Position numbers and translations under genes: made by a program. A stretch of DNA of 64,000 bases from contig JAETXT010000003.1 in assembly GCA_019188255.1 (NCBI GenBank), positions 1,674,001 to 1,738,000 of the forward strand. Direction: 5' to 3'. Below are positions 36,061 through 45,465 of the stretch, piece by piece; position 1 is the stretch's first letter, and every line of letters starts with the position of its first letter. This DNA is from Verticillium longisporum. Lineage: Eukaryota > Ascomycota > Sordariomycetes > Glomerellales > Plectosphaerellaceae. The notes beneath the pieces are model-generated. The model made no database searches. It was not told the DNA's origin and worked only from the letters and a program-made list of their open reading frames with translations.

Positions 36061-37353
36061 CTACGCTGTGGCACCAGTGACGGTGAAGGAGTAGCTCAAG
36101 CCCTGCGACACCTCGCTGCTCAGGTTAAAAGGGTCGAACAGAACCAAGGCCTCGGGCGTGTTCGCGATCACGAGGCTGACTTCCTCGCCGGCCGCCACGG
36201 CAACAGAGCCGGCGCCGTCGACGACGACGTAGCGCGTGCCAGCGGAGTCGCTGTAGACGACGAGCGTGGCAGTGTAAGCGCCGGTGGCGGAGATGTCTAC
36301 GGAGACGGTGCCGGCGCCGGACGTGGTTAGGGGGATGATGTTGGCACCCATGTACTTGGGGGCGCGCGCGGCCTTGACGGTGTACCGGTTGGTGCCGCTC
36401 GCGTCGACGTTGGCGTAGTTCAGGCTGCGGCGCTGGGCAAGGAAGAGCTCCTGGGCGGATGGGTGGCCGATGTCGACGTAGGCCATGCGGGCCCAGTAGC
36501 GGCCGACGATGGCGCTCACCGAGGTGTTCGCGGACACGCGGGCGAGGGTGTGGAGGGGCGTCTCCTCGCTGTTCTCTTCGTACTGCAGCATGAGCTGGCG
36601 CAGCGTGTCGGAGCCGAGGCCGGCAAACCCGTCCGGGTTGTTCGTGAGGTAGGTGAAGAAGGGCCAGGCCTCGTAGTAATTGCCCGAGCCGGCGGTGCCG
36701 TCGACGAGAACTTGGAAGGAATCGCCGATGGTCTTCTGGAGGTTAATCTCGGTCTGCGATGCGGACTGGCCGTTCTGGGTGCGAGCATCGGCGCAGAGTT
36801 CGGACGTCTTGTACGTGTCGGCGAACCAGTTGGCAAAGGTCTCCCACCAGGCGCCGGTGCGGGTCTGGTGCACCCAAGTGCGCTGGTGATAGTGCAGGGC
36901 GTGGCCGTATTCGTGGATCGTGACGCCAGGAATGGTCAGGAAATCGTGCAAGACCTCGACATAGCCCAGACCACGCTCAGGATCTGAATGCATGACACCG
37001 GCAGCGCCTCCGCTCAGCGCGGGCACGGAGTAAATGTTGGTCTTGTAGTAGGGGCCGTCGTCGGATCCAGGGTTATACGATAGGCCGGTGGATCTGAAGT
37101 TGAGAGTCTCAACAAAGCAACTGAAGGCCCCTTCGAGCATGGCAAGGGCTTCATCTGCGGCGTTGGCGTTTCCATAGATGCGGAAGTGAGCTGAGTCCTT
37201 GAAAGTGCTGCCGCCGGGCCCGACATCTGGGTTGGCTGTGAAGGTGGCCGGAGGCGCGGCAGCGCCAGCAACAGGAGTAGCCTGAGGAGCAGCCTGGCTG
37301 CCAGTAATGACCTGCAGGAGGACCGCGGTGATCAAGTACTTGGATCGGGTCAT
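36061..37353 (-). CDS. Secreted protein with HEYGH zinc-peptidase-like motif (DUF6055-like)
   Basis: Intronless, 430 aa from the only in-frame ATG (37353). Residues 1-21 are a classic signal peptide (MTRSKYLITAVLLQVITGSQA) with likely cleavage after SQA. After a Pro/Ala-rich linker comes a domain with HFRIYGNANAADEALAMLEG, then GVTIHEYGHALHYHQ, in which H147, E148 and H151 form an HExxH motif. WWETFANWFADTYKT follows about 30 residues later and offers a possible third ligand. The C-terminal ~100 residues look like a beta-rich domain (VSVDISATGAYTATLVVYSD). It resembles secreted DUF6055-type proteins; that assignment is from memory of motifs and is uncertain. Peptidase activity is inferred from the motif, not established. 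It is isolated from other genes by more than 1.4 kb on each side. Confidence 0.85.
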   Translation of the reverse strand: MTRSKYLITAVLLQVITGSQAAPQATPVAGAAAPPATFTANPDVGPGGSTFKDSAHFRIYGNANAADEALAMLEGAFSCFVETLNFRSTGLSYNPGSDDGPYYKTNIYSVPALSGGAAGVMHSDPERGLGYVEVLHDFLTIPGVTIHEYGHALHYHQRTWVHQTRTGAWWETFANWFADTYKTSELCADARTQNGQSASQTEINLQKTIGDSFQVLVDGTAGSGNYYEAWPFFTYLTNNPDGFAGLGSDTLRQLMLQYEENSEETPLHTLARVSANTSVSAIVGRYWARMAYVDIGHPSAQELFLAQRRSLNYANVDASGTNRYTVKAARAPKYMGANIIPLTTSGAGTVSVDISATGAYTATLVVYSDSAGTRYVVVDGAGSVAVAAGEEVSLVIANTPEALVLFDPFNLSSEVSQGLSYSFTVTGATA

Positions 37354-39341
37354 GATGATGAATGCAAAGAAAGAGAGAAGACTTGCTGTGGGAAAAGAGC
37401 AACTGTTGGCGTTCAACGAAGAAGCGTACAGCCCGGATCAGGACACACAGGCGAGCCTGCCATAGTTATAGACGTCCCATCGTGACAAACCTCTTTCAAT
37501 GCCTGCTCGTCTGTGAGGTAGGAGAATCCGGGGTATACAAATCACGCCGTTTTGAGTGCCGGAGACTAACGAGCCAGGCAATATACTCGACGCGATACGG
37601 CATTGGCGCTCCAAGCATAAATTTCTCCGGCGCTCGGGGTATCTGCCGAGCAGACTTCAGATTGGTCAGTCTCAGCTTCCATGTGCAAGACTGATTGATA
37701 AAGAGGGCGTGAGATCGTCGGAATTCATCTCGAAGAGGGAGGTCGTGGGACAGATTGGCTCCATGGGGACCCGGACTTGTTTTCTCGTAACCTGACTCGG
37801 GAAGCCACTCCGTTGGCCTCTGCAAAAGCGTCTGCCGGTGCAACAGAGCAACATTTTAAGAGGGACACGGAAGGCCAGATGCTTGGCGTGCTAAGTTGAC
37901 GATCTGAGCGTAGGGGCTCCTTTCATCTGGGCTAGCCGACCGACCTCGTGGTGGTGGTGGACCTCGCAATCCAGTCTAATCCACCTAGCATCAAGACAAA
38001 GACAAAGAACCATGCGACGTGGACTTCCGTTGTATGTCTTTGTTTCCAACGCACGTTGTTGAGGAAATAACCTGTCCAAGGCTGAAAGCAGCCGAAGTGG
38101 CCCATGTGTTTTTACGCTGTGAGTTATAGCCTATAGGTGCTGGACAGATGGAATAGCACCCCGCATCACTCGAACCATTTCATGTGTCGATCCAAGGAAT
38201 GATCGTCTCGAAATGTTCTGTTTGGTGTGTTTGGCATCAGCCAGATGAAGCAGCAGAACTTCCCGATGCACAGCAATGCGCTTCGCCGTGAAGAAAGGGC
38301 AATGCGTTGTCTGGTGGCCAAGGAATCGTTGGAGAAAGGGGCTCGAAGGAGAACACCAAAATCCATCGACGTAAAAGCAGCAACGAGGCTAATCCTGATC
38401 GGGATAACAACGTCAAAGGTCCTGGTGACCTCGAGATAAATGGGCAATAATTGAGAATTCAAGGAAGTCCAAGATGTGCGAGTCGAGTGCCCACGGACCC
38501 TTGGTTGGCCTGAGTCTTCTTTGCACATCGGACCACAGGACAATAGTAGAGAGAAAGGGTTTTTTTTTTCATCATTTTTTTTTTGGTCACCGTCCGCGGT
38601 GTGCTCGGCGCCCCTGGCGCTCGCATGGTGCATGCACTGATGGTGTAGTGTGCACTATGGGGACCATCATCACAGCGCGTGCAAACCCGCTGTCTGCAAC
38701 AAGGATGCGCGAGGCAGGCGATGGGGATGGATGGGGGCTGGACTGAAGAACAAGGTGACAAAGTACAGTTGCAGCAGGATGGTCTCCCGTTTCCCCCACT
38801 GTTTGATGCAGCCATGGCGAAGGTCGATGCGCCGTGATGGACCCTCAGACGCAGGCACAGACAGGATGCAACTTGGTGTCGTGAATTCCATGTTTCGCTG
38901 CTGGGCTTTTGCTGCTGGGAGAAGGACAGCAGCTGGTGCAGGTCTCGAGAGCCTGACCTCACAACTCCCAGCCTCACCACCGCCTGTTCCTTTAGGCCTG
39001 TGAAGAAGAGGCTGCGCGCCTTTTCGTGTTCCCTGTGCGTGACTTGGCAGTGCTCCTCTGCTTCCTTCCTCCCCCTACCTGGGATGCGACTCGCGGCAGG
39101 CGATCAAGAAGCACCTCTGACGCCTGGCTGTGCTCAGTTCATCGGGATTTCGTGAACCGACGAGAACCCCCCGCCGTTCGGTCCCTGGCACTCACTTTCC
39201 AGTCGGCATCCGAAACACCAGCCCGTTGTCGCAACGAGACATGGTACAGGTTTCTTTCGCTTTCGCACCCATTTCTGAAGCAAGGAGACGATCATCTTGG
39301 AACACCTTGACACCTTCGGACAAACTGCATCGTCCAGGGCA

Positions 39342-39387
39342 CGAACAAGTCGAATAGTCGAACAAGTCGAATAGTCGAACAAGTCGA
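39342..39387. repeat. 17-bp tandem repeat, 2.7 copies
   Basis: The unit CGAACAAGTCGAATAGT occurs twice perfectly and once partially. Confidence 0.95.
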
Positions 39388-39412
39388 GTTCGTCGAGCCT
39401 AGGAGCTCTCTC

Positions 39413-39436
39413 TAGCGTGCTAGCGTGCTAGCGTGC
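39413..39436. repeat. 8-bp tandem repeat, 3 copies
   Basis: Three perfect copies of TAGCGTGC, 25 bp after the 17-bp repeat. Confidence 0.95.
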
Positions 39437-39850
39437 CACAACTTGATGCAGTGCGATGCATTACTATGTACAACAGCTCAACCTCAACATACGAGACTCG
39501 TCTTACGAGACTCGTCCTAAAGAGCGCAGCAAAGAGGGGCAAGGCAATTGAAGCTGCCCAGGGATATCGATGCAGAGCCAGCCATGTTTGTGTTCTCAAG
39601 GTTGCCCTCGCATTGAGACATTGGCGTCACTTTCACGATCCCTCTGTGACGCGGTACTTGTGAGCACGCTCCTCTCCCACCACGCCACGCCAATCCGCAT
39701 CGAACACTGGACGATCCATCGAAATCCAGCTTTCATCTCATCTGACCTACGGCCCAATCATTGGAACGAGCGTCGAAGAATAGACCAGCCCAAGCCATCG
39801 GACTAAAAGCGCGGGCCCTGACCAGACGAGGCCTAGAGCGCCCACTGTCC

Positions 39851-39898
39851 TGCAAGCCTGCAAGCCTGCAAGCCTGCGAGCCTGCGAGCCTGGAAGCC
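39851..39898. repeat. 8-bp tandem repeat, 6 copies
   Basis: Unit TGCAAGCC: three perfect copies, then TGCGAGCC twice and TGGAAGCC once. Confidence 0.95.
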
Positions 39899-40594
39899 TG
39901 CAGCCATTGTAGAGAAAAGTGGAGTCTAGGCACCACGCTCCTCCCCCCTAATCCCTTCCCTATCCCCCCTCACCAGCCAATCACCGCAGGTAACGTCAGT
40001 GGTCACTGCGCCGAGCAACTGAGGTGCGCCAATCTCATCTCCCAGCCCACCACTTCCCGTGCCAGCCGTCGCACTGCCTCCACTCTCGCTGTGCCTGCTG
40101 CCCAGCGTGTCTGGTCTGTCGCCCTTCTCCCTCAACACCAACCACCACACCAAACACACCACAAAGTCTTGTTCTCTGCTGTCGACGAAGAGACACTCGT
40201 CGACTCCAGCATCGACTCTGGCGTCGAAGAAAAAGAAAAGAGACTAGCCGAAAATCTCTCTCGCGACGGTCATTCGATTCTTCCTCTTCATCATCGCAGG
40301 CGTAATTTCGAGGACCTGATCCTCTCACACTCGTTACCACAACCGCCGACCGCCTCGCTCCTTCCTCGCCCGCTCCTTCTCACCGACCAGCCAAAGGCTG
40401 CGACGACGCTTCTATCCTCAATTGCCATGCACGGTACTCTTCGACTCTGAACCAGTCCAGTCACAAATGCACTACGAAGGAAAATCTTCGTCAACGTAAT
40501 ACCCACACCGTATTTTTCTCACTGCCACCCAATTCGAATCCCTGGCCTCGACGACAACAAAGACGAGCGCGCGATATCCGCCCACACAACCACG

Positions 40595-43500
40595 ATGCGG
40601 TCGCCTTTTCGGAGGCGCCCTTCGACGCGGCGGCCTCGTTCGCCAACCTCGGCTGCTTTGTTCGCCATGGCAGCAGCAGCAGCAGCAGCGCCCTGCCTCG
40701 TGTCGGCCTTGGAATTCAAGGAAGTGCCTGAATCGAACCTCGACCTCTCTCAGCTTGGAAGGATAGGCTTGGCCGGAAGCTTCAACGGAATTTCCCTCTA
40801 CGAATTCGAAGGCCAAAACGAGTTGCCGCTCAGCACCAATGGCAGCGAGGCGCTTCTCGCAAGACTACCCAACGGCGCATTCGCATCAGTAGCATCAACC
40901 GATGCCTCGATCCACGACATGTGTGCATCTTTGCTCGACTCAGGGGAGATGGCGGGAGTGGTAATAGCCGGTAATTTTACGAGCGTCGATGGCACCCCTT
41001 CTCAGGGCGTCGCCCTGTTCAACACGACGTCTTCCCAATTCGTTCCCCTCGACGGCCTGTCGGGACAGGTCAACGCCTTGCTCTGTGACGAGAAGAACAA
41101 CATGGTCTACGCTGGCGGCAACTTCCGCCACGCAAACTCGACAACCAACGCCATCGCTTGGGTCCATGGCCAAGGGTGGACACCGCTTCCTTTCGCGGGG
41201 TTTAACGGCCCAGTCTCCTCCATTACCAAGGCTTCCAACGATCACATCATCTTTGGAGGAAGCTTCACGGGACTTGGCAACACCAGCACGCCAACCAAGC
41301 CAGATGGTCAGATCATCAACCTGTCGGGCGCTAACGTCACGGCCGCCTCCAGCAGCCGCACTACCGGCTTCAGCGACCCCCGCAACATCTTGTGCAAGAC
41401 GAACGGCGCCGGCGGTGCGGGTAGCAGCTGGCTCCTCGAGGATGGCTCGCCCGGCTTCTGGCGCGCTCAGTTCAGCTTCGGCTTCGAGCCCACCAAGTTG
41501 CGCCTGTGGAACACTCGCCAGGATGGCCGCGGCACCCGGACCTGGCGCTTCACGGCCTTCCCCATCAACGGTATCCTCAACATGACATACGTCGACCCTG
41601 CGACCGGCCAGAATGCTACATGCACGAGCGAATGCCCCTTGAGCAACGACCCGGCTGTTACCTTCCAGGATTTCCATTTCATCAACAACGTCGGCATGAA
41701 CGAGTTCCGCATTGACATCTCTGAGTTCTATGGCGCCGGTGGCGGTCTGAATGGCGTCCAGCTTTTCGGCGAGGACATCTTCGCGTATGCCATCAACGAC
41801 TTCAACGAGCCTACTTGTGAGGGCCTCGGGATCCAGACGCCCTCGACGGCCACGGCAACCGGACCTTGGACAGAGTCGCCTTCGTTGCAGAGCAACTCTC
41901 GGTATCTAACAGCCCAGTTCTCAGCCGACAACATTTCTGACAGCTCCGTCGCGGTTGTCTTCTTCCCCAACATTGAGGAATCTGGCAATTACTCAGTTGA
42001 GATGTACACACCCGGCTGCATTCAAGACGACACTTGCACGTCGAGGGGCCAGGTCAACGTTACGGGCGACATGTCATCAGCAGGAAATGGCCGGTTTTCT
42101 ACCACTCTCTACCAGACCAACAACTTCGACAAGTACGATCAGATCTACTTTGGCTACATTGAAGCCAGCTCCGCCGGTGGGTTCCGCCCCAGCGTCACTC
42201 TCAGGCCACTTGAAGGACAGACGCTCGACAACCTGACTGTTGTGGCTCAGCGGGTCGGCTTCTCGCTCGTGAATTCGACTGGCGGACTCAACGGCTTGTC
42301 CGACTACGATCCATCCGCCTCATCCTTCGACAAGAACGACTTGAGCAGCTCCGCCATCAGCCACTTGGGCGCAAGCTTGTCAACCGAATCTGCAGTGACC
42401 AGCCTCAAGATCGTCGGCGATGTGGTGATTGTCGGAGGCAATTTCACATCGGCGGATGGCAGGAATGTTGTGGGCATCAACATTGCCAATCAGAAGGTCC
42501 AGCCGCTCGACGGAGGACTCAATGGCGAGGTCATGGCCATGCATCTGGAAGGCTCTCAACTGTATGTTGGCGGCGAGTTCTCGAACACACTCGACAACAG
42601 CATCACGGGTCTCAACAATGTCGGTGTTTACGCCTCGGACAACGACACGTGGACTGCTCTGGGAGCTGGCGTCAACGGAAAGGTCATCCATGTGGTTCCC
42701 ATGCTGCTCAACTCTACCAGTGATGAAGCCGAGACCGTCATTTCCTTCACTGGTAGCTTTGACCAAATCAACGAGTTCGGCGACAACACGGCCGTATCCG
42801 TGTCTGGTTTCGCAATCTGGGTGCCGTCGCAGAACAACTGGCTCCAGAACCTCGAGGGCGTCTTCCCCGCCTACAGTGGTGTCCTGACTGCTGCAGCCCT
42901 CGATGTGCCCGACAGCGTACCCCTGTTCGCAGGCTCCATGAGCTCGGCCACTCTGAGCGCCAACGGCGCCGTTACCCTCTCTGAAAGGCTTGGCCAATTC
43001 CCCGTCAGAATTCAGCAACCGAGTTCGAGGTCCTCGGCGCTCCAGCGCCGCGATATCTTGTCGAGTGGTTCACAGGTCAATGGCGTTGTGACCGGAGCCT
43101 TCTACAACCAGGATGATCGGAACGTCACAGTTCTCGCCGGCCACTTCACCGCAACCAGCGGCGGCTCAACCCTTCAGAATCTGGTATTCATCAACGGCTC
43201 CGACAACAACGCGGTGCGCGGCATCGACTCGGGCGTCTCTGAGAACTCCACTTTTGTTGCGGTTGCCATTGTCGGCGACACTCTTTTCGCCGGCGGCGAC
43301 GTCAGCGGCAACATCAACACGGGCACCGTTCGAGGCCTACTCACTTACAACCTCGCTACGGCCAGCCATGGCTCGCAACCCCGGGTCTCAACGGAGGCAA
43401 CGGCACCGTCTCGGCTATCGAGGTTCGTCCAGAGACCGGAGATGTCTATGTCGGCGGCGCTTTTGAATCCGCTGGCTCATTCGACTGCCCCGGCGTGTGT

Positions 43501-44319
43501 TATTATAGCACAGATCGCTCGCAGTGGAATCGACCCGGCACCGGTCTCGAGGGCAATGTCAGTACATTGCTGTGGGCGAGCGAGTCGCGCCTCATCGTCG
43601 GTGGCGGCATGCAACTCAACGATACTCTGGTGTCGCTCGTCGAGTATGACGCCGATGACCAGACCTGGACTGCGTTCCCCGGCCAGAATGACCTACCCGG
43701 GCCCGTCGATGCCATGACACGAGGTTCACAGAAAGGAGACCAGCTCTGGGTTGCAGGCACCTCCTCTAACGGAGGATCAGTCTATCTTATGAAGTACGAC
43801 GGGTCCGACTGGCACCGTGCTGGCGAGTCGCTGCTGCCAAGAACGGTCATCCACAGCCTCCAGATCTTCACTGTCACTTCTTCCCACGAGGGCACCGACA
43901 CGCTTGAAGCGGACAAGGTTTTGATGTTGACCGGCTCCATCGGTATCCCCGATTTCGGCACAGCCTCTGCCGCCATCTTCAACGGCACCGGCTTTGTACC
44001 TTATGCCCTGACCACCAACAACGGCAATGGTGTCGGAACGATCAGCAAGTTCTTCTCCCAAAACCAAGACTTCTTCAGCGACAAGGGTGGCAAGATGGCC
44101 CTTGTCTTTGTTGTCTTGATAGGTTTGGCTATCGCACTCGGCCTCATGTTCCTCCTTGTCATTGCAGGCATACTTCTCGATCGTCTTCGCAAGAAGCGCG
44201 AGGGTTACACCCCGGCGCCCACGTCCATGTACGACCGCGGGAGTGGCATCCAGAGGATACCGCCACACGAACTCCTCGAGTCCCTTGGCAAAGGGCGTCC
44301 CGGTGCGCCTCGTATCTAA
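40595..44319 (+). CDS. RAX2: RAX2-like cortical polarity marker, one frame break
   Basis: Large type I membrane protein of the Rax2 family, a cortical landmark for bud-site or hyphal polarity at the cell surface. ATG at 40595 is followed by a basic stretch and a hydrophobic segment (SAALFAMAAAAAAAPCLVSA), a signal peptide or anchor. The ectodomain shows repeated kelch-like units (VVIAGNFTSVDGT, VVIVGGNFTSADGRN, LYVGGEFSNTLDN, VYVGGAFESAGS) and many N-glycosylation sequons. A transmembrane helix lies at about residue 1168-1196 (MALVFVVLIGLAIALGLMFL), then a basic cytoplasmic tail RLRKKREGYTPAP. The frame breaks at 43379-43382 (CCCC): one missing base joins ATASHGSQP to GLNGGNGTVSAIEV. Corrected length is about 1241 aa. 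No intron is seen. Confidence 0.92.
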
Positions 44320-45465
44320 AGAAGAAGCGGAGAGAAGGGTTTGATTTCGTTGGTCATTTCACATGGTTTGCAGGGCGTTCTGGATAGGCGTGCCAGGGGC
44401 ACGAAAATGGGATTTGCTTTGATCTGGTCATTTTCACTCGAAAATACCCATAGACAACGCGTAAGGAAGAGAAAGATTTGGAGGAACGGCGTTGGCCGAA
44501 TGTCCGTACCGAACTACTACCACCATCACCACACCACCATCACAATAACAACAAGCAACACGCCTCAAGTCCGCATGGCGGTGACACATGCGGCATACAG
44601 TCAGACGACGACGGCACATGTTGCCAGCAGGCTTTTGACCTCCAACCTCCCCCATCCGGACTTTTTCTTTTCCTTTTGCTTTCGCTTCTTCACGAACTCA
44701 CGACTTTTGCTTAATGTCTAACAATCGTATTTTATACCATCACCTTGTGCGCTAGCCGCCTTGCCAGTTGGCTTTGCTGCAGCATACACCAACCTTCGTC
44801 TCGGGAGGCTGTACATTATCTCCTCCACTGGCTGCCTGCCAAAAGCTGTACGTACACAAGCAACGCTGAAAGCACTGTGTGCAAAAAGCAACAGACTGCC
44901 TGCACTTGCATGTGCACTTTTTCCTTTTGGTCTTGAAAGTCGGTTCGGAGGAACACGAAGGTGGTTGTGGTTTGCTATGGAGTCAGGAGGAGACAGGGAC
45001 ATGGGGCGCCATGACTGAGAATGTCTCGGTTATGGAAGCAGCGAGGTAGACAGAAGAATTGACGCGTTTAGCTCTGAAGAAGACAATACGATGCCGTATA
45101 CATTGATTGCATCGATTCCCATGGTATAGAGTATTGATAAGGCAACTGGGACACCGCACCATTTGTGCTCACGTGACTTCGCGACAAGAACGCCCTGCAA
45201 ATCATTTCCACGCCCCGCGTATCCGGGCGTGTTCCAGATCAGGGTCCATTCAACGTCATGACTTGGTGAGTCTGGCCTCGCTGTTTTTCCACCCACCACC
45301 ACCTCAGCCAATTGTCTGCAGTCGGATTCGAATCCATTGCCCACTCTTTTCGCAGCAACGCCAACGAAACCAAGCAGTCCATCTGACGTCCACACGATCC
45401 CACCCTCTCCCAGTCTGCGCCGTCCGACCACCCCCCGCGAGACAGGGCCCGCCAGTGGCGAAACA
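44320..45465. other. RAX2 3' flank and PSO2 promoter
   Basis: About 1.1 kb between tandem genes. CACGTG at 45170-45175 lies about 290 bp before the PSO2 start. The frame of PSO2 is open upstream to 45337 but has no ATG there. No gene is seen. Confidence 0.55.
45170..45175. promoter_or_regulatory. CACGTG E-box upstream of PSO2
   Basis: CACGTG in the context CTCACGTGAC in the PSO2 promoter. It is the third such element in promoter position in the window. Function is inferred. Confidence 0.35.

Larger units (their letters stand above)
37354..40594. other. Intergenic region and long RAX2 leader
   Basis: About 3.2 kb with promoters of the HEYGH gene and of RAX2. It contains three tandem repeats (39342-39387, 39413-39436, 39851-39898) and two T10 runs at 38560-38569 and 38575-38584. 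From about 40020 to 40590 it is C/T-rich and probably RAX2 promoter and 5' leader. Open frames of up to 229 codons here are low-complexity and lack conserved features. Confidence 0.55.

Noticed and set aside
39761..40450. 229-codon frame before RAX2
   Set aside because: Spans a tandem repeat and C/T-rich leader; low complexity; RAX2 has its own signal peptide and start.
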